From Micavibrio_A sp035759665 (GTDB lineage Bacteria > Pseudomonadota > Alphaproteobacteria > Micavibrionales > Micavibrionaceae): a DNA stretch of 46,966 nucleotides. Below the pieces are notes generated by a model that was not told where the DNA came from, did not search any database, and saw nothing but the letters and a program-made list of their open reading frames with translations. The first letter of the stretch is position 1, and each line of letters begins with the position of its first letter. The translations under genes were made by a program, and so were the position numbers. Positions 16,661 to 24,549 of the stretch are shown here, piece after piece. Where the stretch lies: assembly GCA_035759665.1 (NCBI GenBank), contig DASTUM010000038.1:1-46966 (forward strand), read 5' to 3'.

Positions 16661-17112
16661 ATGCCTGCGAAACGCCGAGGCCTTCTCGTCATACTCATCG
16701 CGCTGTTTTTCTCGGGTGCTCTCTCGCTCGATAAAATAGCGCGCACATTCGGCCTCGACGGCCCCGTGACCGTGTCGGAGCAAAGCAAGGCTCATATCCT
16801 GCAGGGCGACGAGACAGGCGGCGGGCACCAGTTCGGCGCCGGTAGACCCTGTAAATCCGAATTTCCCAAGGAATGGAGCGGCGATGACATCATCGCCAAT
16901 GTGGAACTCATCGCCTCCAACGACAACCTGCCGTGGCGCAAGCAAAAGAACGGCTATTACTCCGCCGAAGAAACGGTGGAAGGGGTGCGGGTGCGCGTCA
17001 CATTCTGAACGGCCGCAGGAACGACGTGGTTACGGCCTATCCCGTCAATACCGGGCGCAATCCCTGCCCGCGCTGGGCTCCGGCGAACGACAATTTCGAC
17101 TACAATGAATGA
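16661..17112 (+). pseudogene. Exported EndoU-type ribonuclease gene with a frameshift
   Basis: The first frame (16661-17008, 115 residues) has an N-terminal hydrophobic signal (RRGLLVILIALFFSGALS). It is followed by the bacterial EndoU core: H45 and H56 in HILQGDETGGGHQFGAG, KSEFPKEWS, WRKQKNGYYSAEETVEGVRV. It stops at TGA 17006-17008. From CTG at 17005 the -1 frame continues the domain with LNGRRNDVVTAYPVN and runs to TGA at 17110-17112. The TAYP motif carries active-site residues in the family, so the 115-residue product should be inactive unless the shift is a sequencing error or is bypassed. EndoU domains cut RNA after uridines and occur as toxins. No immunity gene is recognisable next to it. 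ATG abuts the nfeD stop. Confidence 0.8.
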
Positions 17113-17490
17113 TTACCGGCAGCGGTAGATGGCAACGGGCGCGAGCCCCTCTTCGATCATCCCTAGTTCGTTGGCCGCGCTTTCGCTGACATCGATTGCG
17201 CGGCTATGGCCGAACGCGCCGCGATCGTTGACCTTGACGTTGACGCTGCGGTAATTGCGCAGGTTCGTGATTTTCACGATGCTACCAAACGGTAGGTCGG
17301 GGTGCGCCGCCGACAGGACGGCAGAATGGAATCTTTCCTTGCTTTTGGTCAAAGCCCCTTCAAATCCCGGGCCGTACCAGCTTGCTATGCCTCGCTGGAT
17401 TTCTTCCGTGCAGCTATCTGCGGCTTGCGCGGGCTGGAACCCGGTCATCGCCAGAAAGGAAACCACAAACAAAACGCGGCGCAGAGGCAT
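17113..17490 (-). CDS. RlpA-like double-psi beta-barrel protein 1
   Basis: Protein of 125 residues with a Sec signal peptide (RRVLFVVSFLAMTGFQPAQA) and an RlpA domain: GIASWYGPGFEG, AAHPDLPFGSIVKITNL, VNDRGAFGHSRAIDVSESAA, ending YRC. RlpA proteins are septal lytic transglycosylases that cut peptidoglycan lacking stem peptides; catalytic Asp and Ser-Ser/His positions differ between members. There is no SPOR domain and no lipobox, so it is probably a soluble periplasmic form. Its stop codon abuts the end of the EndoU gene from the other strand. Confidence 0.85.
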   Translation of the reverse strand: MPLRRVLFVVSFLAMTGFQPAQAADSCTEEIQRGIASWYGPGFEGALTKSKERFHSAVLSAAHPDLPFGSIVKITNLRNYRSVNVKVNDRGAFGHSRAIDVSESAANELGMIEEGLAPVAIYRCR

Positions 17491-17536
17491 GGAAAAACCA
17501 TAGCCGCAAACGCCGCGCGGAGCAAATCCGGATTAA

Positions 17537-17788
17537 TTACCTGTCACAGTGATATATTTTAACCTTTTCCCCGGCCTTCTTGATGCCGGCGGCTACTGCC
17601 GCGCCGCGGCTGAGGTCGAGGATGCGGCCGTTGACGCAGGGGCCGAGGTCATTGCCCTTTTCAGCGTGTTTGCCGATTTCCAGGCCGTTGGACGTGTAAT
17701 GGTCTTTGGCATTGACACTCGCCGCCGACATTCCAAAGAGGACCGTCAGAGCGCTGCCGATGCGGACGATATAAGGGGAGCGATTCAT
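17537..17788 (-). CDS. RlpA-like protein 2, lacking the N-terminal half of the domain
   Basis: Protein of 83 residues with a signal peptide (IGSALTVLFGMSAASVNA). Its C-terminus, VNGRILDLSRGAAVAAGIKK then KIYHC, matches the second half of the RlpA domain in its two neighbours. The GxASWYG part and the AAHPxLPFG strand are missing. It may be a degenerate paralogue, or a small periplasmic protein that kept only part of the barrel; the open frame and signal peptide are intact, so I keep it as a gene. Confidence 0.7.
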   Translation of the reverse strand: MNRSPYIVRIGSALTVLFGMSAASVNAKDHYTSNGLEIGKHAEKGNDLGPCVNGRILDLSRGAAVAAGIKKAGEKVKIYHCDR

Positions 17789-17936
17789 GGGCGTTAACCT
17801 CCTGCAATCTGAATTGTGACCGCGAAAGGATATGGCGGATCAATCCGGCATGAATTTGATCGAAATGCTCCAATCCTTTGATAATTTTAAGGCGAAATAT
17901 GGCAGCGCGGTCGTCCATGCATCGCTGCCGCCGTTC

Positions 17937-18356
17937 TTATCGGTTACAGCGGTAAAGAATGACGGGCTGCGTGTCCGGCATGCGAAGCGCCCTTGCCGCT
18001 CCGGCGCTGAGGTCGATGATTCGGCCACGCACGAAAGGCCCGCGATCATTGATGCGGACGAGAACGCCGTGCGGGTTTGCGCCCGGCTTGTCCAGCACGA
18101 CGCGCACCATCGTGCCGAACGGGAGCTTCGGATGCGCCGCCGTCATCGCGGAGGGAACGAATTTTTCGCCGCTCGCCGTCGGGTTGAAGATATATTCGCC
18201 ATTGCGTTTGCCGATCGCCATTTCGTTGCCGTACCACGAGGCAAGCCCCGCATCGAGATACCGGCATCCGTCGCGTGGGCCGGTGCCGGCCGTCTTTGGA
18301 ACGTTGGCGCACCCCCATAAAACAAAAGAAAGAAGAAGGCTGATAATGATTTTCAT
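17937..18356 (-). CDS. rlpA: RlpA-like lipoprotein 3
   Basis: Protein of 139 residues with a lipoprotein signal (MKIIISLLLSFVLWGC, lipobox LWGC, Cys16) and a complete RlpA domain: GLASWYGNEMAIG, TASGEKFVPSAMTAAHPKLP, RINDRGPFVRGRIIDLSAGA, ending YRCNR. No SPOR domain. I start it at 18356 because the signal peptide begins there; the open frame upstream is the shadow of epmA. It overlaps the end of epmA by 4 bases and so is coupled to it. Confidence 0.87.
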   Translation of the reverse strand: MKIIISLLLSFVLWGCANVPKTAGTGPRDGCRYLDAGLASWYGNEMAIGKRNGEYIFNPTASGEKFVPSAMTAAHPKLPFGTMVRVVLDKPGANPHGVLVRINDRGPFVRGRIIDLSAGAARALRMPDTQPVILYRCNR

Positions 18357-19369
18357 GGTTTTCCGCACCAAAGTATCTGGTCGATGGTAGAGGCCCCCGT
18401 GGCAAGCATGATCAACCTGTCCATGCCCAGTGCAATGCCGCCGCTCTCCGGCAATCCGTGTTCGAGCGCGGCGATAAAATCTTCGTCCAGAGGATAGCGC
18501 TCTCCGTAGAGCCTTTCCTTCAAGTCCATTTCTATGTGATAGCGTTTGCGCTGTTCGGCAGCGTCGGTCAGTTCGCTGAACGCATTCGCCAATTCGATGC
18601 CGCAGACATACAGCTCGAATCGCTCCGCAAAACGCGGATCGTCTTTCTTCGGGCGCGAGAGAGAAGCCATCGCGATCGGATAATCGCACAGGAAGGTCGG
18701 CTTCATCATGCCCAGATGCGGTTCGATCTTCGCGTCCATAACGCGGAAAAACAAATCGTCCCATTGGTCGTCATCGGCGGCGCGCAGCCCGATGCCCCGC
18801 ACCCTTTCGCGCAGCCCGTCCGTATCGTCCAGATAATCGGCGATGTCTAAACCAGCGTAATGCACGAATGCCTCGCGCACCGTAATACGCTCAAACTCAT
18901 CGAACGGATCGCATCCATATTGCTTGTAGACGTATTTTTTGATTCCCGCCGCGTAGGCCACGGCGCGGAGCAGCCCCCCGCAATCATCCATGATCGCGTT
19001 GTAATCCGCATTCGTGCGATACCATTCGATCATCGTGAATTCGGGGGAATGGCGCTTGCTGTCCTCGGCGTTGCGGAAGACGTGGCAGATCTGGTAAATC
19101 CGCTCCATCCCCGCGACCATCAGCTTCTTCATGGCGAATTCGGGGCTGGTATGGAGGTAGAGCTTTCTGGCGACCTCCCCGTCGACTCCGCGAAGATCGG
19201 TCGCGAAAGCGCGGATATGGGCGTCAATCACGGGGCAGGTCTGGAGGATCGGGGTTTCGACCTCGGTGAAGCCCCGTGTATCGAAAAAAGCCCGGATTTC
19301 CCGCAAGATAGCGGCCCTGGCCTCCAGATAAGGTCGCTGGACCTTAAAGTTTTCCGGACGCCACCACAT
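18353..19369 (-). CDS. epmA: EpmA, elongation factor P lysine ligase (GenX/PoxA)
   Basis: Class II LysRS-like enzyme of 338 residues that attaches (R)-beta-lysine to EF-P, allowing relief of ribosome stalling at proline runs. Motifs: PILQTCPVIDAHI, KLYLHTSPEFAMKKLM (motif 2 region), IYQICHVFRNAEDSKRHSPE, FERFELYVCGIELANAFSEL and the motif 3 region GGIALGMDRLIML. It has no anticodon-binding domain, which separates it from LysRS. I chose the ATG at 19369 to fit the family length; the longer frame overlaps rpmE. EF-P itself and EpmB are not in the window. Confidence 0.93.
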   Translation of the reverse strand: MWWRPENFKVQRPYLEARAAILREIRAFFDTRGFTEVETPILQTCPVIDAHIRAFATDLRGVDGEVARKLYLHTSPEFAMKKLMVAGMERIYQICHVFRNAEDSKRHSPEFTMIEWYRTNADYNAIMDDCGGLLRAVAYAAGIKKYVYKQYGCDPFDEFERITVREAFVHYAGLDIADYLDDTDGLRERVRGIGLRAADDDQWDDLFFRVMDAKIEPHLGMMKPTFLCDYPIAMASLSRPKKDDPRFAERFELYVCGIELANAFSELTDAAEQRKRYHIEMDLKERLYGERYPLDEDFIAALEHGLPESGGIALGMDRLIMLATGASTIDQILWCGKP

Positions 19370-19432
19370 TTGCTTGCAATTTCCCTCTAAATCCCATAGA
19401 ACAGGCCGGAATTTATACAAAGGACGACCGAA

Positions 19433-19690
19433 ATGAAAGCCAATATTCACCCGGATTACCACGAAGTCATCATCACGCAGACCGATGGTACCGAATACAA
19501 GACGCGTTCCTGCATGGGCAAGCCCGGCGAGAAAATGCGCCTCGACGTTGATCCCCTCTCCCACCCAGCATGGCAGGGCGGAACGCAGAAAGTTGTTGAA
19601 AAACAACAGCTTAAGAAATTTGAGAGCAAATACGGCTCCTTCCTGTCCGGCAACGCCGGCCGCGAAGACGAAGCCAAAGGCAAGAAATAA
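19433..19690 (+). CDS. rpmE: Ribosomal protein bL31
   Basis: Large-subunit protein of 85 residues, starting MKANIHPDYHEVIITQTDGT, the alphaproteobacterial form. It has no CxxC zinc ribbon (only one Cys, in RSCMGKPG), so it is the zinc-independent type. It diverges from epmA, with 63 bases between the starts. AAAGGACGACC precedes the ATG. A strong terminator follows. Confidence 0.97.
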   Translation: MKANIHPDYHEVIITQTDGTEYKTRSCMGKPGEKMRLDVDPLSHPAWQGGTQKVVEKQQLKKFESKYGSFLSGNAGREDEAKGKK

Positions 19691-19710
19691 GCCTTTTCAG
19701 ACCACTATTA

Positions 19711-19739
19711 AAAACCGCCCTTACCGGGCGGTTTTTTTA
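19711..19739 (+). terminator. Rho-independent terminator of rpmE
   Basis: AAAACCGCCC, a TTAC loop and GGGCGGTTTTTTT form a GC-rich hairpin with a run of seven T, 20 bases after the stop codon. Confidence 0.92.
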
Positions 19740-19765
19740 TGGGCTAACAGGCCTCCGGTTATATT

Positions 19766-19869
19766 CGTCATTGCGAGGAGCGCACAGCGCGACGCGGCAA
19801 TCCAGTCTGCGATATTTCCGCGCCTATCAAACTCTGGATTGCTTCGTCACTCCGTTCCTCGCAATGACG
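19766..19869. repeat. Palindromic repeat, class A, copy 2
   Basis: Bounded by CGTCATTGCGAGGAGCG and CCTCGCAATGACG in inverted orientation, with internal GCAATCCAG and CTGGATTGC. It sits between the rpmE terminator and the valS stop codon, between convergent genes. Confidence 0.85.
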
Positions 19870-19884
19870 AAGAGACGGCCCGAA

Positions 19885-22566
19885 TTAAGCCGCTTCCAAC
19901 TGTTCCAGCGCCGTCGCCAGCTTGTCGATCATCTGCTGGAATTCGACCTTGCGGGTGCGGAATTCATCGAGGATTTCGGCGGGGGCGTTGGCCACGAACT
20001 GTTCGTTGCCCAGCTTCGCCTCGGTCTTGCGGATGTCGTCTTCCAGCTTGGCGATCTGCTTTTGCAGGCGTTCCCGCTCCTTGTCGAGGTCGATCAGCTC
20101 GGCGATGGGCAGGATCAGCGTCGCCTCATCGACAATCGCCTTGATCGAACGGCCCGGCGCCTTGCCGGACAAAAGCTCGATGGATGACAGCCGCGCCATT
20201 TGTTTCAGCGCGGGGTCATAGATTTTAAGGCGCTTCTTCGTCGCCTCGCTCGCGTCCTGAACGACGAGCGCGATCTTTGCCCCCGCCGGCACGTTCATGT
20301 CGGAACGCACCGAACGGATTTCGGATATGACCTTTTGCGCCCACGCGATTTCCGCCGCTGCTTCTTTCCTGATAAGCGCCTTCGGATAATCCGGCCATGC
20401 GGCGGTCAGCAGCGTATCGCCCTTCTCGCGCCGCGCGATCTGGCCGTATAATTCTTCCGTGACAAAGGGCATGAACGGGTTGAGCAGGCGCAGGATTTGC
20501 TCCAGAACCCATCCCGTCGTCGTACGAATTTCTTCCGCAATGTCATTCTGGGCCGCAGATGAATCTCCGGATTCTTCGTCATCGCTCCGAATGACAGGAT
20601 TGAGATAGGGCTTTGTGAATTCCAGATACCAGTCGCAGAACGTTCCCCATGTAAACTGATAGATGGCGGCGGACGCTTCGTTGAACTTGTACGCTTCGAG
20701 GGCCTCGGCAATGCTGTTCGCCGTGTTCAGCACTTCGCCGACGATCCATTGGTTCAGCGTGTTTTTCACCTTGGAAGGATCGAATCCTTCTTTCGGGAAG
20801 GCATCGTTCATTTCGCAATATTTCGCGGCGTTCCAGAGCTTCGTCGTGAAATTGCGGTATCCTTCGACACGGTCTTCGGACATACGAATATCGCGCCCCT
20901 GCGCCGCCGAAGCCGACATGGTGAAGCGCAGCGCATCCGCGCCGAATTTCTCGATCAGCGTCAGCGGGTCGATGACATTGCCCTTCGTCTTGGACATTTT
21001 CTGCCCCTTGCCGTCCAGCACAAGCGCGTGCAGATAAACCTTTTTAAACGGCACGTCGCCCATGAAATGGATGCCCATCATCATCATCCGCAAAACCCAG
21101 AAGAAGATGATGTCAAAGCCGGTAATCAGCAGGCTGCCCGGGTAATATTTTTCTAGATCCGGATTCTTGCCCGGCCAGCCGAGCGTTGAGAACGGCCACA
21201 GCGCCGACGAAAACCACGTGTCGAGTACGTCGGGATCGCGGGTAATCGTTTTGCCCGGCGCCTGCGCTTGCGCTTCCTCTTCGGTTTCGGCGACATAGAC
21301 CTTGCCGTCTTCGTCGTACCATGCCGGAACCTGGTGCCCCCACCAGAGCTGGCGCGAAACGCACCACGGCTGAAGATTGTCGATCCAGTCGAAGGTAATC
21401 TTCTCCCAGTTTTTCGGAACCATCTCCGTCCTGCCGGATTTAATCGCGGCGACAACCGGCTGCGACATCGTCTTGGCGTCGACATACCACTGGTCGGTCA
21501 GGTAAGGCTCGATAACGACGCCGGAACGGTCGCCATGCGGAACCGTGTGCGTGATATTTTCAACCTTCTCCAGAATTTCGAGTTCTTCGAGTTCTTTCAG
21601 AATTTTCTTGCGGGCGGCGAAACGCTCCAGCCCGCGATAATCCTCGGGCGCGTTTTCGTTCAGATGCGCGTCCTTGTCGAAGATGTTTATCATCGGCAGG
21701 TTGTGGCGCTTGCCGACTTCGAAGTCGTTGAAATCGTGGGCGGGCGTGATTTTCACCGCGCCCGATCCGTGTTCGGGATCAGCGTATTCGTCGGCGATGA
21801 TCGGAATCAGGCGGTTCGCGACAGGCACGATCGCCATTTTGCCGATAAGACCCTTATAACGCTCGTCCTCCGGATTCACGGCGATGGCCGTGTCGCCCAG
21901 CATCGTTTCAGGGCGCGTGGTCGCGACGGTGATCGTGCGGGCCTCTTCTCCTTCGAGAGCGTATTGTATATGCCAGAGATGGCCCTTCATTTCCCGCGCC
22001 TCCACTTCCAGATCGGAAATGGCGGAATGGAATTTCGGGTCCCAGTTGACGAGGCGCTTGTCGCGGTACAGCAGCCCGTCTTTATAAAGCTGGACGAAAA
22101 CCTTGACGACGGCGCGGGACAGGTTGTCGTCCATCGTGAACGCTTCACGATCCCAGTCAGGCGTCGCGCCGAGGCGGCGGAGCTGCGATGTGATCGTGCC
22201 ACCGGAATAGGCTTTCCATTCCCACACGCGCTCCAGAAACTTCTCGCGGCCCAGGTCGGCGCGCTTCTTGCCCTCGGCATCGAGCTGGCGTTCGACGACG
22301 AGCTGCGTGGCGATCCCCGCATGGTCGGTACCCGGCATCCACAAAGAATCCTTGCCCTTCATGCGGTTGTAGCGTGTGAGAATATCCTGAAGCGTCATAT
22401 TGAGCGCATGCCCCATATGCAGGCTGCCCGTGACGTTGGGCGGCGGCATCATAATGGTGAAGCGTTCCTTGTTGGATTCCGGCTGTGCCGCGAACACGCC
22501 GGATTTTTCCCATTGCGGGTACTGGCGGGCTTCGACTTCAGCGAAATTAAAGTTTTTTTCTAACAT
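19885..22566 (-). CDS. valS: Valyl-tRNA synthetase with an in-frame palindromic-element insert
   Basis: Class I synthetase of 893 residues. ATP motifs are PPPNVTGSLHMGHAL (HIGH region) and DGKGQKMSKTKGN (KMSKS region). The editing domain (TTRPETMLGDTAIAVNP), the anticodon-binding domain and the C-terminal coiled coil (DLDKERERLQKQIAKLEDD) are all present. I prefer the ATG at 22566 (MLEKNFNF) because E. coli ValS starts comparably; an ATG four codons upstream is possible. An acidic stretch after FTKPYLN, encoded at 20541-20596, matches a repeat family found between genes here and has no counterpart in E. coli ValS. popZ lies upstream on the same strand. Confidence 0.96.
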   Translation of the reverse strand: MLEKNFNFAEVEARQYPQWEKSGVFAAQPESNKERFTIMMPPPNVTGSLHMGHALNMTLQDILTRYNRMKGKDSLWMPGTDHAGIATQLVVERQLDAEGKKRADLGREKFLERVWEWKAYSGGTITSQLRRLGATPDWDREAFTMDDNLSRAVVKVFVQLYKDGLLYRDKRLVNWDPKFHSAISDLEVEAREMKGHLWHIQYALEGEEARTITVATTRPETMLGDTAIAVNPEDERYKGLIGKMAIVPVANRLIPIIADEYADPEHGSGAVKITPAHDFNDFEVGKRHNLPMINIFDKDAHLNENAPEDYRGLERFAARKKILKELEELEILEKVENITHTVPHGDRSGVVIEPYLTDQWYVDAKTMSQPVVAAIKSGRTEMVPKNWEKITFDWIDNLQPWCVSRQLWWGHQVPAWYDEDGKVYVAETEEEAQAQAPGKTITRDPDVLDTWFSSALWPFSTLGWPGKNPDLEKYYPGSLLITGFDIIFFWVLRMMMMGIHFMGDVPFKKVYLHALVLDGKGQKMSKTKGNVIDPLTLIEKFGADALRFTMSASAAQGRDIRMSEDRVEGYRNFTTKLWNAAKYCEMNDAFPKEGFDPSKVKNTLNQWIVGEVLNTANSIAEALEAYKFNEASAAIYQFTWGTFCDWYLEFTKPYLNPVIRSDDEESGDSSAAQNDIAEEIRTTTGWVLEQILRLLNPFMPFVTEELYGQIARREKGDTLLTAAWPDYPKALIRKEAAAEIAWAQKVISEIRSVRSDMNVPAGAKIALVVQDASEATKKRLKIYDPALKQMARLSSIELLSGKAPGRSIKAIVDEATLILPIAELIDLDKERERLQKQIAKLEDDIRKTEAKLGNEQFVANAPAEILDEFRTRKVEFQQMIDKLATALEQLEAA
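20541..20596. repeat. Palindromic repeat, class B, copy 2, inside valS
   Basis: Ends TGTCATTC and GAATGACA are exact inverted repeats; the core GAATCTCCGGATTCTTCGTC is itself near-palindromic. It resembles the intergenic repeat at 7557-7618. Translated on the minus strand it gives about 18 residues (VIRSDDEESGDSSAAQND) within the anticodon-binding domain region of ValRS. Confidence 0.8.
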
Positions 22567-22586
22567 ACGTCTATCCATTCTTTATG

Positions 22587-22703
22587 TGTCATTCCCGGCA
22601 AATGAGCGAAGCGAATGCCGTCCGGGAATCCAGAAAAACATGCCAGCCCGCCAATGGCAGGCTGTGCTTTTCATGCTGGATCCCCGCCTTCGCGGGGATG
22701 ACA
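22587..22703. repeat. Palindromic repeat, class C, between valS and popZ
   Basis: Starts TGTCATTCCCGGCAAATGAG and ends TTCGCGGGGATGACA, with internal ATGCCAGCCCGCC..GGCAGGCTG and ATCCCCGCCTTCGCGGGGAT hairpins. The last hairpin is repeated exactly after metK at 45972-45991. Confidence 0.8.
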
Positions 22704-22721
22704 GATAATTGAAGGGGTAAC

Positions 22722-23306
22722 TTAGACGTCCTGCGCCTGACGGGCAAGCTTTTCAAGCTCTTTCTGGACCATGCGCTCGACCATCGGCGGCAGGTTGTCG
22801 GACAGCCAGTCCTTGAGCATCGGGTGGAGCATCTCGCGCACAAGATCTTCGAGCGTGATGTTGCCGTATTCGCGGTGGCGGGTGATCGGCATGTTTCCGG
22901 CCAGCTTGGCCATGCTGGAAATCGTGGAGGCGCGGGCGGCTTCCGTGAGAATCTCGCTCTCAACCGTTTTCTTGGGTGTCGGCATGTCGGGTACCTCTGC
23001 TGGCGGCTCTTCGACGGCCATATCCTGAAGGTCTATAGTGATAGGGTCGGGTTCCACGGGCGTTGGCGCGGCCATGCTTTCCGTGAGTTCGAGGACGTCT
23101 TCTTCCTCTTCTTCGGGTTCTTCTTCGGCCAGAGGCTCGGGTTCCGGCTCGGGCGCTTTCGGTGCCGGTGCCGGCTCGGGAGCCGCCGCGGCGACGGGCT
23201 CTTCAGCCGCGCCTTCCTTGTCATCGTCGTCGGATATGATCTGACGGATGGAGGCAAGGATCTCTTCGATCGATGGTTCCTGGTCGGGTGTTTTGTCGGC
23301 AGCCAT
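22722..23306 (-). CDS. popZ: PopZ-like polar organizing protein (DUF2497)
   Basis: Protein of 194 residues with the PopZ layout: an N-terminal helix (EPSIEEILASIRQIISDDDD), a long acidic Pro/Glu/Ala-rich disordered middle at about 30-115, and a conserved C-terminal helical domain (NITLEDLVREMLHPMLKDWL, LPPMVERMVQKELEKL). PopZ self-assembles at cell poles, anchors ParB-parS and recruits polar proteins. The location beside valS is the standard alphaproteobacterial one. Confidence 0.9.
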   Translation of the reverse strand: MAADKTPDQEPSIEEILASIRQIISDDDDKEGAAEEPVAAAAPEPAPAPKAPEPEPEPLAEEEPEEEEEDVLELTESMAAPTPVEPDPITIDLQDMAVEEPPAEVPDMPTPKKTVESEILTEAARASTISSMAKLAGNMPITRHREYGNITLEDLVREMLHPMLKDWLSDNLPPMVERMVQKELEKLARQAQDV

Positions 23307-23427
23307 TAAAGAATCGTTCGGAACTAGGTGTTACAGCAACGGCCCAGTGTCCCCGATAGCGGTTGCCTTGTCAAAGCCCCCTTCCCTAGTTTTCCTCAAA
23401 TATTGTGAAGAAGATGCGGATAAGTGC

Positions 23428-24090
23428 CTAGAATACAAACCCATTGCGCGGTTCGTGGCCCGGAAGATAGGGAACAGCGGCGTCGAATAGGATTCGCTCG
23501 CTCAGAACGCCCGCGCTGCTTTTCGTAACGAGGACGGCGCGGCCGATTCTGTCCTCTGCCTTGCGAACCACGGCCAGCAGGCGTCCGCCGGCTGCGATTT
23601 GTTCGATCAAACTCTGCGGAATGTCCGCAACCGAACCGTTGAGAAGGATAAGAGTGTATGGCCCGTGCGTGGCACAGCCTTCATCAAAAGCCCCCTGATG
23701 CGGAATGACATTGCCACAGCCGAGCTTTTTCCATGTCGCATCCGCCACCGCCAGCAGCGCCGCGTCCGTATCGACGGCGACGACGCGGGCCGTAAGGCCC
23801 GAGAGAATGGCGGCGGAATAGCCCGTCGCGCCGCCGATATCGAGTACCCTGTCGGAAGGCTGCGGCAAGGCGGCCTGTATCAGGCGCGCATGGGTGACAG
23901 GCTCCATCAGGCAGCGTCCGTGGGCGACAGGCATATCTTCATCGTTATAGGCGATGCCGCGGCGGTTTTCGGGGACGAATTCTTCGCGGCGGACACTGCG
24001 GTAGGCGTTCAGTATCTCCTCGCCCGTCACGCCCATTGTGTGAATCTGGGAATCGACCATGGCATTGCGGGCGGCGGTGAAATCGGTCAT
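23428..24090 (-). CDS. Pcm-like protein-L-isoaspartate O-methyltransferase family
   Basis: SAM-dependent methyltransferase of 220 residues. It starts MTDFTAARNAMVDSQIHT, as in the alphaproteobacterial Pcm-like group, with the SAM loop VLDIGGATGYSAAILS (a variant of VLEIGTGSGY) and AVDTD following. True isoaspartyl activity is uncertain because the group is divergent. In many alphaproteobacteria a tolC gene sits between this gene and popZ; here the 121-base gap holds no gene. Confidence 0.85.
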   Translation of the reverse strand: MTDFTAARNAMVDSQIHTMGVTGEEILNAYRSVRREEFVPENRRGIAYNDEDMPVAHGRCLMEPVTHARLIQAALPQPSDRVLDIGGATGYSAAILSGLTARVVAVDTDAALLAVADATWKKLGCGNVIPHQGAFDEGCATHGPYTLILLNGSVADIPQSLIEQIAAGGRLLAVVRKAEDRIGRAVLVTKSSAGVLSERILFDAAVPYLPGHEPRNGFVF

Positions 24091-24234
24091 TGGCGGAGCT
24101 TTCGCTTGGAATATTGTTCTGGCTGGATTTTTATCCCAAAAAGCGGGGCTTTTCCACCCCTTTCCAGCCCCCGATCCTGGGGTTTTGCTGTTGACAGGCC
24201 TGCCTCCTCTCCTCTATCACCATAACCCTTGGAT

Positions 24235-24308
24235 GGCGCGATGGCAGAGCGGCTATGCAGAGGACTGCAAATCCTTGTAGGCCGGTTCGACTCCGGCTCG
24301 TGCCTCCA
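24235..24308 (+). tRNA. tRNA-Cys (GCA)
   Basis: 74 bases. Acceptor GGCGCGA pairs with TCGTGCC (one G-T pair), anticodon GCA lies in GGACTGCAAATCC, T-arm GCCGGTTCGACTCCGGC, discriminator T and encoded CCA. Confidence 0.97.
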
Positions 24309-24380
24309 TTTTATGTGGTTTCAATCAGGCAGTTCCGTGTTGACGGCTCCCCTGAAAACCAGTAGAGATACGACCCATAT

Positions 24381-24455
24381 TCCTCGGTAGCTCAGCGGTA
24401 GAGCAGTTGACTGTTAATCAATTGGTCGCAGGTTCGATCCCTGCCCGGGGAGCCA
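24381..24455 (+). tRNA. tRNA-Asn (GTT)
   Basis: 75 bases. Acceptor TCCTCGG pairs with CCGGGGA, D-arm GCTCAGCGGTAGAGC, anticodon GTT in TTGACTGTTAATCAA, T-arm GCAGGTTCGATCCCTGC, encoded CCA. It lies 72 bases after tRNA-Cys. Confidence 0.97.
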
Positions 24456-24549
24456 TTCCCACCATATTTCCAAAAATCAGATTGCAATCCCTCGCTGGAC
24501 AAAATGGCGTTTTCGTCCATCTTATTGCTAGAATAGCAAGGGAGGGATC

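Noticed and set aside
17000..17010. Programmed -1 frameshift in the EndoU gene
   Set aside because: There is no slippery heptamer of the X XXY YYZ form and no clear downstream stimulator; mutation or assembly error fits better.
19766..19869. CRISPR-like array
   Set aside because: The repeats are dispersed inverted palindromes, not regularly spaced direct repeats, and no cas gene is present.
21268..22563. 431-codon plus-strand frame
   Set aside because: Antisense to valS, which has all synthetase motifs.
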